The notes: generated by a model not told the origin, from the letters alone. A DNA stretch of 37,080 nt from Azoarcus sp. TTM-91 (GCF_012911025.1 NZ_WUEI01000042.1:1-37080), one strand, 5' to 3'. Numbered from the stretch's first letter, positions 26,641 to 35,492 are shown. Numbers and translations: made by a program.

Positions 26641-27471
26641 TCAGAAGCTGGGTTCGCTCCAGTCCACCAGGCCGAACTGCCAACTCGCCAGCACGATCAG
26701 TCCGAACACGATGCGGTACCAGGCAAAGCCGATGAAAGTGTGGTTGGAGATGAAGCGGATGAAGGTCTTGACCGCCACCATCGCCGACAGGAAGGAGGCG
26801 ACGAAGCCGATGGCGAACACCGGCAGGTCCTGGGCGTGCAGCAGGCCCCAGTTCTTGTACAGGTCGTACACCGTGGCGGCGAACATGGTCGGGATGGCGA
26901 GGAAGAAGGAGAACTCCGCCGCCGTCTTGCGCGACAGGCCAAAGATCAGCCCGCCCATGATGGTGGAGCCGGAGCGCGAGGTGCCGGGGATCATCGCCAG
27001 CGCCTGGGCGAAGCCGATTTTCACCGCGTCGGCCCAGCCCATTTCTTCCACCGTGTTGATGCGCGGCCGGTAGGCGCGCTTTTCCACGTACAGGATGATC
27101 AGGCCGCCGACCACCAGCGCGGTGGCCACCGTCAGCGGGTTGAACAGCACCGTCTTGATCACTGAATGGAACATCAGCCCCAGCACCGCCGCCGGCAGGA
27201 AGCCGAGGAAGAGCAGGCCGACGAAGCGTTGCGCCTCGCGTTCCCGCGGCAGGCCCACCGCCACCTTGATCAGGCGCTCGCGGTACTCCCAGCACACCGC
27301 GAGGATGGCGGCGAACTGGATGACGATCTTGAACACGGTGCTGGCTTCGTCGTTGTAGCCGAGCAGGTCGCCGACGATGATGAGGTGGCCGGTGGAGGAG
27401 ATGGGAAGGAATTCGGTCAGGCCCTCGACGATGCCGAGGAGGAGTGCGGTGAGAAGCAGCTGAACATCCAT
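26641..27471 (-). CDS. uppP: Undecaprenyl-diphosphatase
   Basis: A 276-residue polytopic membrane enzyme that dephosphorylates undecaprenyl pyrophosphate to recycle the lipid carrier for cell wall synthesis; overproduction gives bacitracin resistance in E. coli (BacA). The two active-site motifs are intact: [15 protein letters not shown] (16-30) and PGTSRSGST (162-170). About eight membrane helices are predicted. A TATAAT box precedes it in the 43-base gap after the YkgJ-family gene, so it may have its own promoter. Confidence 0.97.
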   Translation of the reverse strand: MDVQLLLTALLLGIVEGLTEFLPISSTGHLIIVGDLLGYNDEASTVFKIVIQFAAILAVCWEYRERLIKVAVGLPREREAQRFVGLLFLGFLPAAVLGLMFHSVIKTVLFNPLTVATALVVGGLIILYVEKRAYRPRINTVEEMGWADAVKIGFAQALAMIPGTSRSGSTIMGGLIFGLSRKTAAEFSFFLAIPTMFAATVYDLYKNWGLLHAQDLPVFAIGFVASFLSAMVAVKTFIRFISNHTFIGFAWYRIVFGLIVLASWQFGLVDWSEPSF

Positions 27472-27502
27472 GCGATCGGGCCCGGAAGTCGAAGGAGCGG
27501 CG

Positions 27503-27508
27503 ATTATA
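27503..27508 (-). promoter_or_regulatory. Consensus -10 box for uppP
   Basis: A perfect TATAAT on the minus strand, 31 bases before the uppP ATG and just downstream of the preceding gene's stop. The -35 region is weak. A perfect hexamer in such GC-rich sequence at this position supports a promoter. Confidence 0.5.
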
Positions 27509-27514
27509 CGGGGG

Positions 27515-27814
27515 CTAACTGTTGCGCCGCAGCACGCTAATTTGTTGCGGTTTTGTAAGTCGTTCCAGGTCGCCTAGCCAGGCCATGGCCGCCTGGCGGT
27601 CCTCGCCGCACATCTCCGGCGAGGGCGGCAGGCTGCCGCAGACCGCCGGCCGGCGGGGATCGCCGAACAGCCGGCAGCGCAAGGCCTCGTCCAGCTGCAC
27701 GCAGGGCACCCCGGCCGGCTTGCCCTGCGGCATGCCCGGTATCGGTGTCGAAATGGACGGTGCGATGCAGCAGGCGGCGCAGGCCTGGCGGCAGGCGCTG
27801 GCGCCCTCAGCCAC
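27515..27814 (-). CDS. YkgJ family cysteine cluster protein
   Basis: A 99-residue protein with eight cysteines (C8, C12, C15, C16, C38, C47, C59, C69). The CxxxCxxCC opening [15 protein letters not shown], then [13 protein letters not shown] and [14 protein letters not shown], mark the YkgJ/UPF0153 group of putative zinc- or iron-binding proteins of unknown function. It starts with GTG at 27814, overlapping the DUF2478 stop by eight bases (GTGGCTGA), so the two are translationally coupled. Metal binding is inferred from the cysteine pattern only. Confidence 0.88.
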   Translation of the reverse strand: MAEGASACRQACAACCIAPSISTPIPGMPQGKPAGVPCVQLDEALRCRLFGDPRRPAVCGSLPPSPEMCGEDRQAAMAWLGDLERLTKPQQISVLRRNS

Positions 27815-28334
27815 GCGGCGGCAGCCCTGCCCACCAGGCCAGCACCGCCTCCAGCTTGGCGGGCAGCAGCTGGCCGGCGTTGCCGGTGAAGGCGCGCCAG
27901 TCGTCGAGGAAGCGCTCGCCGACGGCGGTGAGCAGCGGCACGCCGTTGCTGGCGGCGAGGCCGATCTCGGCGCGCAGGCCGGCGCCGAACACTTCCTGGC
28001 CGCCGAACTTGTTCACGATCAGCAGATCCACCCCGCGCTCCATCGCGCCGCGCAGTACTGCGCCGGCCTGGGCGAGGGCGGCGGTGTCCAGCCGGCAGGC
28101 TTCGGAGCCGCTGCCCAACTCCTGCGACAGGGCGAAGCGTTCGCCGCTCTCCAGGTCTTCCAGCGCCATGCCGCAGGGGTCGCCTGGCAGCCCGGGCACT
28201 TCGTGCTGCACCACGCCGCCGATGCGTACGCCGCGGGCGGAGAGCTGGCGGGCGGCTTCCGCCATCAGGGCATCCACGTCGATCTCAGGGTTATAGACGA
28301 TGGCGGCAATCGGCAGGGCGGAGGTGGCGCTCAT
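27807..28334 (-). CDS. DUF2478 family protein
   Basis: A 175-residue protein matching, from memory, the DUF2478 family, whose members often sit beside molybdate transport or nitrogen-metabolism genes; function unknown. Seen features: [17 protein letters not shown] at the N-terminus, [12 protein letters not shown], a [14 protein letters not shown] segment, ACRLDTAAL, and [20 protein letters not shown]. The last resembles the Walker B/NxFG region of THEP1-like NTPases, but no P-loop is visible. ATG 28334 starts it, 41 bases after the upstream methyltransferase. No molybdenum gene is present in the window. Confidence 0.8.
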   Translation of the reverse strand: MSATSALPIAAIVYNPEIDVDALMAEAARQLSARGVRIGGVVQHEVPGLPGDPCGMALEDLESGERFALSQELGSGSEACRLDTAALAQAGAVLRGAMERGVDLLIVNKFGGQEVFGAGLRAEIGLAASNGVPLLTAVGERFLDDWRAFTGNAGQLLPAKLEAVLAWWAGLPPRG

Positions 28335-28375
28335 GATGGAAGGGGCGGGGCGGCGAGGGCGGAGGCGCGATTCTC

Positions 28376-29125
28376 TCATCCGCCGGCTTGGGCGCACAGC
28401 CCCGTGGCGGGCAGGTGCAGCAGGGCGATGTCCTGCCCGGCGAGCTGGAGCGCCAGCCCCCAGTGCCGGGCGATCCAGGCGAAGCTGCGGTCGGCGTAGA
28501 AGGCGATGTGGGTGGGGTCGCGGGAGTAATGCCAGCGGGCGAAGGCGGCTTCCATCTCAGCCTGGGCTGCGAGCCCGTCGCTGCGGCGGGTCATGACCGC
28601 CAGCCAGCCACCGGGCCTCAGCAAGGACAGCAGGCGCTGGATTTCGGTCGCGGGGGCGGAGAAGTGCTCGAACACTTCGGTGCTGGCGATGAAGTCGTAC
28701 CTGCGGCTGAGCAAGGCGGGCTGATTGCGGTAGAGGGGATCGTAGTCGGCGCAGGCGTGGCCGGCGGCAGCGAACAGCCCGCTCAGCACCGGTCCCGGTC
28801 CGCAGCCGTAGTCCAGGCCGCTGGCGCCGGCGGGGAGATGAGGCCGCAGCGCCTCCACCAGCCGCGCCAGGAAGCGGCGATAGCCTTCGTCGGCGGGGTC
28901 GTTGCGGTGGCGGTCGTACTCCGACTTTTCGGCGGCGCGGTCGAGATGGAAGCGTGGCGGCACGAAGATCAGCGCGCAGTCCGGGCAGCGGTGGTAGTCC
29001 CGTGCCGGCTGGCCGCGACGGGTTTCGTGCAGCCAGAACGGCGCTTCGGCCTGGCCGCACAGCGGGCAGGGCTGGGGCGGCGCGATGGCGGACGCCGGCG
29101 GGAAAGGCGGAGCGGGGGCGGACAT
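28376..29125 (-). CDS. Zinc-ribbon class I SAM-dependent methyltransferase
   Basis: A 249-residue protein with an N-terminal four-cysteine motif CPLCG...CPDC (C20, C23, C47, C50), probably a zinc ribbon, followed by a methyltransferase domain: GLDYGCGPGPVLSGLF is the SAM-binding motif and FIASTEVFEHFSAP with LLRPGGWLAVMTRR are the later motifs. The substrate is unknown. It is divergent from hrpA and first in a minus-strand run with DUF2478, YkgJ and uppP. The ATG at 29125 fits the N-terminal motif; the much longer open frame upstream is antisense to hrpA. Confidence 0.88.
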   Translation of the reverse strand: MSAPAPPFPPASAIAPPQPCPLCGQAEAPFWLHETRRGQPARDYHRCPDCALIFVPPRFHLDRAAEKSEYDRHRNDPADEGYRRFLARLVEALRPHLPAGASGLDYGCGPGPVLSGLFAAAGHACADYDPLYRNQPALLSRRYDFIASTEVFEHFSAPATEIQRLLSLLRPGGWLAVMTRRSDGLAAQAEMEAAFARWHYSRDPTHIAFYADRSFAWIARHWGLALQLAGQDIALLHLPATGLCAQAGG

Positions 29126-29208
29126 GGGGCGATGCTGCCTTGGCTTTGCCGCTGCCGTCCATATATGTAAGGTCGGGCCCCCGGGTGTCCCTGCGGCCCG
29201 CCCGCTGG

Positions 29209-29214
29209 GATAAT
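29209..29214 (+). promoter_or_regulatory. Candidate -10 box for hrpA
   Basis: GATAAT in the 183-base divergent gap between the zinc-ribbon methyltransferase and hrpA, about 95 bases before the hrpA start. The -35 is weak. The remainder of the gap holds a CATATATG palindrome at about 29159-29166 that could serve the opposite promoter. Confidence 0.4.
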
Positions 29215-29308
29215 GGCGCCCGCGCCGCCGGAAGACGGTGGTTTCGCGCCCTGCGGGGCAGGACATGAACGAGAGGATCGCCGCCCTGGGCGCGTGGTCG
29301 AGAGTGGA

Positions 29309-32300
29309 ATGATGGAGCAGCAATCCGGCATCGGCGGCCCGCCCAGGGCCGCCGAGTCTTTTTCCGATACCTTCGCCGACTGCCTGAGCGCGGACCGCCC
29401 GCGGCTGCGGCGCTTGCGGCGCGACCTGCGCCACGCCAAGGGGGAACGCCGCGGCAGGCTGGAGGCGGACTTCGCCGCGCTGGCGGCGCGTTCCCGCGAG
29501 GCGCTGGCGCGGCGCGTGGCTGCGCTGCCGGTGCCCAGCTTTCCGGCCGAGCTGCCGGTTTCCGGCCGCCGCGAGGAGATCGCCGAGGCGCTGCAGCGCC
29601 ACCAGGTCATCATCGTCTGCGGCGAAACCGGCTCCGGCAAGACCACCCAGTTGCCCAAGATCTGCCTGGGTCTGGGACGCGGCGCCGCCGGCCTCATCGG
29701 CCACACCCAGCCGCGCCGGCTGGCGGCGCGCGCCACCGCCAGCCGCATCGCGCAGGAACTGAACAGCGAGCTGGGCCGCACGGTGGGTTACAAGATCCGC
29801 TTCACCGATCGCCTGTCGGCCGACAGCAACATCAAGCTGATGACCGACGGCATCCTGCTCGCCGAGACCCAGACCGACCCGCTGCTTGCCGCCTATGACA
29901 CCCTGATCATCGACGAGGCGCACGAGCGCAGCCTCAACATCGACTTCCTGCTCGGCTACCTGCGCACCTTGCTGCCGCGCCGGCCTGACCTCAAGGTGAT
30001 CGTCACCTCGGCGACGCTGGATGCCGACCGTTTCGCCCGCCACTTCGCCGACCGCGACGGCAAGCCGGCGCCGGTGATCGAAGTCTCGGGCCGCCTCTAC
30101 CCCATCGAGATGCGCTACCGCCCGGTGGAGGACGAAGAGGCGCCGCAGCCGGCGCGCAAGGACGGCCGCGAGACCAAGGCCGGCAAGGGGCGCGACCTCT
30201 ACGATGCGTTGGTGGACGCGGTGGACGAAGCCCAGCGCAGCGGCCCGGGTGACGTGCTGGTGTTCCTGCCTGGCGAGCGCGAGATTCGCGAGGCGGCCGA
30301 GGCGCTGCGCAAGGCGCCGCATCTGCCGGGCACCGAGATCCTCACCCTGTTCGCCCGCCAGTCGGCGCAGGAGCAGGCGCGGGTGTTCTCGCCCGGAAAG
30401 GGCCGGCGGGTGGTGCTGGCCACCAACGTTGCCGAAACCTCGCTGACGGTGCCCGGCATCCGCTACGTGGTGGATACCGGCCTGGCGCGGGTCAAGCGCT
30501 ACTCGCCGCGCAACAAGGTCGAGCAGCTGCAGGTGGAGAAGGTGGCCCAGTCCGCCGCCCGCCAGCGCGCGGGCCGCTGCGGCCGGGTCATGGACGGCGT
30601 CTGCTTCCGCCTCTACGCCGAGGACGACTTCAACCGCCGCCAGCCGCACACCGATCCGGAAATCCTGCGCTCCTCGCTGGCCGGCGTGATCCTGCGGATG
30701 AAGTCGCTGAAGCTGGGTGCGGTGGAGGACTTCCCCTTCATCGACCCGCCCGGCCCGCGCCTGATCGGCGATGGCTACCAGCTGCTGACCGAGCTGGGGG
30801 CGGTCACCGACGACGAGGCGCGCGAGCTGACGCCAGTAGGCGTCGAACTCGCCAAGCTGCCGCTGGACCCGAAGATAGGCCGCATGATCCTCGCTGCCCG
30901 CGACCGCGGCTGCCTGCGCGAGCTGCTGGTGATCGCCGCCGCGCTGTCGGTGCAGGACCCGCGCGAACGGCCGCAGGAAAACCCGGGCGCCGCCGACCAG
31001 GCGCACGCCAGGTTCCGCGGCGGCGAGCAGGATCAGCGCTCCGAGTTCCTCTGGTACCTGCATCTGTGGAAAGCCTGGGAGGAAGTGCTGAAGCATGAAA
31101 CCGGCAACCAGCAGAAGCAGTGGTGTCGCAAGCACTACCTTTCCTATCTGCGCATGCGCGAATGGCGCGATGTGCATGGCCAGCTCCACGCCCTGTGCGC
31201 CGAGCACGGCTGGAAGGAAAACGAGCTGGCGGCCAACTACGAGAACATCCACAAGGCGCTGCTCACCGGCCTGCTCGGCCACGTCGGCTGCAAGATAGAG
31301 GATGCCAGCGGCCCGCAGGCCGGCAGCTACCTCGGCGCCCGCGGCATCAAGTTCTGGCCGCATCCCGGTTCCGCGCTGGCGAAGAAGGCGGGCAAGTGGA
31401 TCGTCTGCGCCGAGCTGGTGGATACCTCCCGCCTGTTTGGCCGCTGCATCGCCCGCATCGAGCCGGAATGGCTGGAAGAGGTCGGCGGCCATCTGCTCAA
31501 GCGCCATGTGTTCGAGCCGCACTGGTCCAAGGCTGCCGGCAGCGTGCGCGCCTGGGAGCGCGGCACCCTGCACGGCCTGGTGCTGTACGCCCGCCGCGGC
31601 GTGGCTTACCGCGACATCGACGCCGCGCTGTGCCGCGAGCTGCTGATCCGTGAAGGGCTGGTGGCCGGCGAGATCGCCGACGGCCCGGCGCGCGGCATGG
31701 CCTTCCTCGCCCACAACCGCAAGCTGGTGGCGGAGATCGAGCGGCTGGAGCACAAGTCCCGCCGCCCAGACGTGCTGGTGGACGAAGCGCTGATCGAAGC
31801 TTTCTACGATGCCAAGCTGCCAGCCGACATCGTCGATCTGGCGAGCTTCGAGAGCTGGCGCAAGCCCGCCGAGAAGGCTGAGCCCAAGCTGCTCCACCTT
31901 TCCCGCGAACAGCTGATGCGGCACGAAGCCGAAGGCATCACCACCGAGCGTTTCCCGGCGCAGATGACGGTGCTGGGCCAGAAGCTGAAGCTGAGCTACC
32001 TGCACCAGCCCGGCGACGCGGACGACGGCGTGACCCTCGCCGTGCCGCTGGCCATGCTCAACCAGATTCCCGCCAACCGCTGCGAGTGGCTGGTGCCCGG
32101 CCTGCTGGAGGAAAAGGTGGCGGCGCTGATGAAGACGGTGCCGCAGAAGCATCGCCACCGGCTGCAGCCGATAGGCGAAAGCGCTGCCGCCTTCATGGCT
32201 GCTTTCGAGGCGGAGGAGTTCGATACCGACGAACCGCTGCTGCGCATGCTGCAGCGCTTCGTTGAAGACAGGGTTCAGCTGAAGCTGCCGCTGGAGAGCT

Positions 32301-33400
32301 TCCGCAGCGAGAACCTGAACCCGCACTGCTTCATGAATTTCCGCGTGATCGACGAGCACGGCCGGGTGCTGGGCCAGTCGCGCAATCTGGCAGAGCTGCG
32401 GGCACGCCACCGCGAGCAGGTGGCGGCGGGCTTTCGCGCGGCGCGCATCGAAGTACCGGCGGAGCAGCCCGAGGTGGCCGTCGTGCCGGCGCTTGCCGGC
32501 AAAACTGCTGCCGCGGCGCGTCCGTCCGGCCAGGGTGGTGCGGGTGCGCTCTCTGGCTTCACCGCCTGGAGCTTCGGTTCGCTGCCGGAGCTGCTGGAGA
32601 TCAAGGTCGCCGGGCGGGACGTGATCGGCTTCCCGGCGCTGCATGATGACGGCGAAAGCGTTTCGCTACGCCCCTACGACACACCGGAAGAGGCGGCGCG
32701 GGTGCATCGCGGCGGCCTGGGCAGGCTGTTCCGGCTGGCGCTGAAGGATCAGGTGCGTGCCATCGAGCGCCTGCCGGGGCTGCGCGAACTGGCGCTGCAG
32801 TACATGGCTTTCGGTACCGAGGCGGACCTGAAGGCGAGGCTGGTGGATGCCACGCTGGCGCGCACCTGCCTGCTCGATCCGCTGCCGACGGACGCGGCAT
32901 CCTTCGAGCGCCGCTGCGCCGAATCCAAGCCGCGCATCACGCTGATCGCCCAGGAGTTCGTGCGCCTGGCGGGGCAACTGGTAGTGGAGCACGCCGCGCT
33001 GCAGAAGCGGCTCGCCGGCCTGCGCGCCGCGCCAGAGTTGGCGGCCGACATGCAGGCGCAGCTGGCGGCGCTGATGCCCAAGGACTTCCTCGTCGCCTTC
33101 CCCTGGGAGCGGCTGGCCAATTTCCCCCGCTACCTGAAGGCCGCCGGCGTGCGCCTGGACAAGTTCCGCAACAATCCGGCCCGCGACTCGCAGGCCATGG
33201 CCGAGTGGCGAGGTCTGGCGCAGGTGTGGGAACGCGAACTGTTGGCCAAGCGCCGGGCTGGCGTCACCGACCCGCAGGTGGAGGATTTCCGCTGGCTCCT
33301 GGAGGAGCTGCGGGTGGGGCTTTACGCCCAGGAGCTGAAGACGCCGATGCCAGTGTCCGTCAAGCGTCTGCAGAAAATCTGGGAGAGCCGCCCGCGCTGA
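29309..33400 (+). CDS. hrpA: ATP-dependent RNA helicase HrpA
   Basis: A 1363-residue DEAH-box helicase. Motif I GETGSGKTT (105-113), motif II DEAH (202-205), motif III SAT (234-236) and motif VI QRAGRCGR (419-426) are intact. Winged-helix, ratchet and OB-type domains follow, then the long HrpA-specific C-terminal region. E. coli HrpA is about 1300 residues and acts on stalled ribosomes and mRNA processing (fimbrial mRNA in the first report). ATG 29309 or the adjacent ATG 29312 may be the start; GAGAG lies just upstream. The frame is open back to 29213, but that extension does not look like protein. The gene is alone on its strand and converges on a small exported-protein gene 27 bases later. 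Confidence 0.96.
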   Translation: MMEQQSGIGGPPRAAESFSDTFADCLSADRPRLRRLRRDLRHAKGERRGRLEADFAALAARSREALARRVAALPVPSFPAELPVSGRREEIAEALQRHQVIIVCGETGSGKTTQLPKICLGLGRGAAGLIGHTQPRRLAARATASRIAQELNSELGRTVGYKIRFTDRLSADSNIKLMTDGILLAETQTDPLLAAYDTLIIDEAHERSLNIDFLLGYLRTLLPRRPDLKVIVTSATLDADRFARHFADRDGKPAPVIEVSGRLYPIEMRYRPVEDEEAPQPARKDGRETKAGKGRDLYDALVDAVDEAQRSGPGDVLVFLPGEREIREAAEALRKAPHLPGTEILTLFARQSAQEQARVFSPGKGRRVVLATNVAETSLTVPGIRYVVDTGLARVKRYSPRNKVEQLQVEKVAQSAARQRAGRCGRVMDGVCFRLYAEDDFNRRQPHTDPEILRSSLAGVILRMKSLKLGAVEDFPFIDPPGPRLIGDGYQLLTELGAVTDDEARELTPVGVELAKLPLDPKIGRMILAARDRGCLRELLVIAAALSVQDPRERPQENPGAADQAHARFRGGEQDQRSEFLWYLHLWKAWEEVLKHETGNQQKQWCRKHYLSYLRMREWRDVHGQLHALCAEHGWKENELAANYENIHKALLTGLLGHVGCKIEDASGPQAGSYLGARGIKFWPHPGSALAKKAGKWIVCAELVDTSRLFGRCIARIEPEWLEEVGGHLLKRHVFEPHWSKAAGSVRAWERGTLHGLVLYARRGVAYRDIDAALCRELLIREGLVAGEIADGPARGMAFLAHNRKLVAEIERLEHKSRRPDVLVDEALIEAFYDAKLPADIVDLASFESWRKPAEKAEPKLLHLSREQLMRHEAEGITTERFPAQMTVLGQKLKLSYLHQPGDADDGVTLAVPLAMLNQIPANRCEWLVPGLLEEKVAALMKTVPQKHRHRLQPIGESAAAFMAAFEAEEFDTDEPLLRMLQRFVEDRVQLKLPLESFRSENLNPHCFMNFRVIDEHGRVLGQSRNLAELRARHREQVAAGFRAARIEVPAEQPEVAVVPALAGKTAAAARPSGQGGAGALSGFTAWSFGSLPELLEIKVAGRDVIGFPALHDDGESVSLRPYDTPEEAARVHRGGLGRLFRLALKDQVRAIERLPGLRELALQYMAFGTEADLKARLVDATLARTCLLDPLPTDAASFERRCAESKPRITLIAQEFVRLAGQLVVEHAALQKRLAGLRAAPELAADMQAQLAALMPKDFLVAFPWERLANFPRYLKAAGVRLDKFRNNPARDSQAMAEWRGLAQVWERELLAKRRAGVTDPQVEDFRWLLEELRVGLYAQELKTPMPVSVKRLQKIWESRPR

Positions 33401-33427
33401 TCGAAGCGCTGGCGGCCGCGTGTGCGC

Positions 33428-33748
33428 TCAGCGCAAGGGCAGTACCAGCGGCGGTAGATCGATGCCGATGACCACTGCCGGCGGCCTCGCATAGCCGTGG
33501 TAGGCCGGATAGCTCGGCGGCGCGCGGTGGTAGTGGCGATGCACGATGCGCTCTTCGTAATAGGGCCGCTCGCGCACGATGATGCGTTCCCGCACCACCG
33601 GCGGGTGGCCGTGATGGTGGTGGTGCTTATCCCAGCCGCGGCCGCCCTTGCGCCGGTCGTCGCCATGGGCCTCGGCCTCGGCGGCGGCGCCTATCAGGAG
33701 CCCGGAGCAGAGCAGGGCGGTGAAGAAGGTGCGTGTGGTGGTATCCAT
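33428..33748 (-). CDS. Histidine-rich exported hypothetical protein
   Basis: A 106-residue protein not recognised as a named family. An N-terminal signal peptide is clear: hydrophobic core about 9-23, likely cleavage after AEA at 27. The mature part starts HGDDRRKGGRGWDK and then has H42-H46 and H48, followed by an arginine/tyrosine/histidine-rich stretch (VRERIIVRERPYYEERIVH) and a proline-rich, hydrophobic C-terminus. The histidine clusters suggest divalent metal binding in the periplasm. The cysteine at 14 lies within the signal core and does not form a lipobox. It converges with hrpA and lies divergent from rpsF. Confidence 0.75.
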   Translation of the reverse strand: MDTTTRTFFTALLCSGLLIGAAAEAEAHGDDRRKGGRGWDKHHHHHGHPPVVRERIIVRERPYYEERIVHRHYHRAPPSYPAYHGYARPPAVVIGIDLPPLVLPLR

Positions 33749-33885
33749 GTCGGTCTCGCTACGTTGCGCGGCTTTGGAACCGCTGAGCCGATGTTAGCCA
33801 CGCGTCTGGCTGCGACGCCCCGCAGTATGTAAGCGCGCATTTGCCTAAAGTGAGAGTGGCAAGCCCCGGTTTGGGTGGGGCGGCT

Positions 33886-33913
33886 TTGATTCTTCAGCAT
33901 TTCTTGCTACTAT
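33886..33913 (+). promoter_or_regulatory. Sigma70 promoter of the rpsF operon
   Basis: TTGATT (33886-33891) and TACTAT (33908-33913) are separated by 16 bases. The predicted start lies near 33920, leaving a leader of about 64 bases before the rpsF ATG. This is one of the best promoter matches in the window and sits before a ribosomal operon. Confidence 0.7.
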
Positions 33914-33918
33914 CGCCG

Positions 33919-33955
33919 GCTTCCCTTGCTCCACCGGTCTCGCATGCCGGGGGGC
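33919..33955 (+). promoter_or_regulatory. Leader hairpin of rpsF mRNA, possible S6:S18 binding site
   Basis: Within the leader, ccgg (33934-33937) pairs with ccgg (33947-33950), extended by three further pairs across one A-G mismatch. An alternative seven-pair stem joins 33919-33925 to 33949-33955 with two G-U pairs. The rpsF leaders of many bacteria carry a hairpin with a conserved CCG that binds the S6:S18 complex for feedback control. CACCGG here is a candidate, but I cannot confirm the fold. Confidence 0.35.
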
Positions 33956-33983
33956 TGTTTCTCAATAACCGCAAGGAGTTTGC

Positions 33984-34373
33984 ATGCGACATTACGAAAT
34001 CGTGTTCATCGTCCATCCGGACCAGTCGGAACAGGTCCCGGCGATGATCGATCGTTACAAGTCGATCGTCACCGCCCGCAATGGACAGATCCACCGCCTG
34101 GAAGACTGGGGCCGCCGTCAGCTGGCCTACCCGATCCAGAAGGTGCACAAGGCTCACTACGTGCTCATGAACATCGAAACCGACGGCGAAACGCTGGCCG
34201 AGCTCGAGCACGCCTTCAAGTTCAACGACGCCGTGCTGCGCCACCTCATCATCAAGATGAAGAAGGCCGTCACCACCCCGTCGCCGATGATGAAGGAAGA
34301 GAAGGCCCGTTCCCTGACCCCGGCTTCCGCCGAGGACAAGCCGGCCGACGCTGCCGAGGCGCCGTCCGCCTGA
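33984..34373 (+). CDS. rpsF: 30S ribosomal protein S6
   Basis: A 129-residue ribosomal protein of the small-subunit platform. [39 protein letters not shown] and HYVLMNIE are diagnostic. The C-terminus is a charged tail, as usual. A strong AAGGAG lies five bases before the ATG. It is the first gene of the rpsF-priB-rpsR-rplI operon, one base before priB. Confidence 0.98.
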   Translation: MRHYEIVFIVHPDQSEQVPAMIDRYKSIVTARNGQIHRLEDWGRRQLAYPIQKVHKAHYVLMNIETDGETLAELEHAFKFNDAVLRHLIIKMKKAVTTPSPMMKEEKARSLTPASAEDKPADAAEAPSA

Positions 34374-34374
34374 G

Positions 34375-34689
34375 GTGAGTGAGTCGGGGCTGAATGAATT
34401 GCGCCTCGATGCGCGGCTGGCCGAGTTGCTGCCGTTGCGTCGGACGCCTGCAGGAATACCGGTCGCCAATTGCGTGCTGGTACATGAATCGAAGCAGATG
34501 GAAGCGGGCTTGCTCCGCGATGCCTCTGTGGAATTGCAGGCGGTGGCGATCGGCGATCTGGCCGGTCTCCTCGCAAACGCGGCCCCAGGCATGCGTGTAG
34601 CCGTTACCGGATTTCTTGCCGCAAAAAGCATGCGTAGCCGGACTCCGGTGCTGCACCTGAACAAGATCGAATTTCTGGAAGGAAACTGA
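34375..34689 (+). CDS. priB: Primosomal replication protein N (PriB)
   Basis: A 104-residue single-strand DNA-binding OB-fold protein that helps PriA restart collapsed replication forks. The OB-type strands are seen in [41 protein letters not shown] and [10 protein letters not shown]. It starts with GTG one base after the rpsF stop and ends one base before the rpsR ATG, so translation is tightly coupled. The location between rpsF and rpsR is the standard one. Confidence 0.95.
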   Translation: MSESGLNELRLDARLAELLPLRRTPAGIPVANCVLVHESKQMEAGLLRDASVELQAVAIGDLAGLLANAAPGMRVAVTGFLAAKSMRSRTPVLHLNKIEFLEGN

Positions 34690-34690
34690 A

Positions 34691-34966
34691 ATGGCTTTCA
34701 AGCCCAAGTCCAAGTTCAAGAAGAAGGATGACCGCGGTGGCCGCGGTCTGTTCAAGCGTCGCAAGTTCTGCCGCTTCACCGCGGAGAAGGTCGAAGAAGT
34801 CGACTACAAGGATGTCGACGTGCTGAAGGACTTCATCACCGAGAACGCCAAGATCATGCCGGCGCGCATCACCGGCACCAAGGCTGGCTACCAGCGCCAG
34901 CTGTCCGTGGCCGTGAAGCGCGCCCGCTTCCTCGCCCTGATGCCTTACACCGACCTGCACCAGTAA
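34691..34966 (+). CDS. rpsR: 30S ribosomal protein S18
   Basis: A 91-residue ribosomal protein that binds S6 on the 30S platform. [38 protein letters not shown] and the C-terminal [14 protein letters not shown] are characteristic. AAGGAA stands eight bases before the ATG. It is slightly longer than E. coli S18 because of the basic, lysine-rich N-terminal extension ([16 protein letters not shown]). Confidence 0.98.
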   Translation: MAFKPKSKFKKKDDRGGRGLFKRRKFCRFTAEKVEEVDYKDVDVLKDFITENAKIMPARITGTKAGYQRQLSVAVKRARFLALMPYTDLHQ

Positions 34967-34978
34967 GAGGAACCAGAC

Positions 34979-35431
34979 ATGCAGATCATTCTTCTCGAAA
35001 AGGTCGTGAATCTCGGCAGCCTGGGCGACGTGGTCAAGGTCAAGGACGGCTACGCCCGTAACTACCTGATCCCCCAGGGCAAGGCCAAGCGCGCCACTGA
35101 AAGCAACCTGGCCGAGTTCGAAGCCCGCCGCGTCGAGCTCGAGCGCCTGCAAGCCGACAAGCTGGCTTCCGCTCAGGAACTGGCCGGCAAGCTGGAAGGC
35201 CTGATGGTGCAGATCACCCGCAAGGCTGGCATGGACGGCCGTCTGTTCGGCTCCGTGACCAATGCCGATGTGGCCGAAGCGCTGGCCGCCCAAGGCTTCG
35301 AGATCGAGCGCTCCTCGATCCGCATGCCCGACGGCCCGCTGAAGCAGATGGGCGACGCCCAGCTGGAAGTTGCGCTGCACTCCGACGTGATCGTCACCGT
35401 GATCGTGTCGGTGCTGGGCGACCAGCAGTAA
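34979..35431 (+). CDS. rplI: 50S ribosomal protein L9
   Basis: A 150-residue two-domain L9. The N-terminal domain [32 protein letters not shown] binds 23S rRNA; a long helix (about 41-75) joins it to the C-terminal domain, which has [23 protein letters not shown] precedes the start by seven bases. It is the last gene before a strong terminator. Confidence 0.98.
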   Translation: MQIILLEKVVNLGSLGDVVKVKDGYARNYLIPQGKAKRATESNLAEFEARRVELERLQADKLASAQELAGKLEGLMVQITRKAGMDGRLFGSVTNADVAEALAAQGFEIERSSIRMPDGPLKQMGDAQLEVALHSDVIVTVIVSVLGDQQ

Positions 35432-35460
35432 TACCGCAGGCCGTCAGGCCAGTGAAAGAA

Positions 35461-35492
35461 GGGGCTGCTGCGGCAGCCCCTTTTTTGTTTTT
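35461..35492 (+). terminator. Rho-independent terminator after rplI
   Basis: A perfect eight-pair stem ggggctgc (35461-35468) with gcagcccc (35473-35480), loop TGCG, followed by TTTTTTGTTTTT. AAGAA precedes it. This is the clearest terminator in the window and closes the rpsF operon 29 bases after the rplI stop. Confidence 0.95.

Noticed and set aside
29213..29308. Upstream extension of hrpA from the ATG at 29213
   Set aside because: It overlaps the best -10 box and encodes a proline/glycine/cysteine string unlike HrpA N-termini; the paired ATGs at 29309/29312 fit better.
28376..32644. A minus-strand open frame of over 1400 codons running from inside hrpA into the zinc-ribbon methyltransferase
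   Set aside because: Only its last 249 codons encode a recognisable protein; the rest is antisense to the conserved hrpA helicase.
33707..33709. Cysteine 14 of the histidine-rich protein as a lipobox
   Set aside because: The residue before the cysteine is leucine, not Gly/Ala/Ser, and a good signal peptidase I site (AEA) lies further on.
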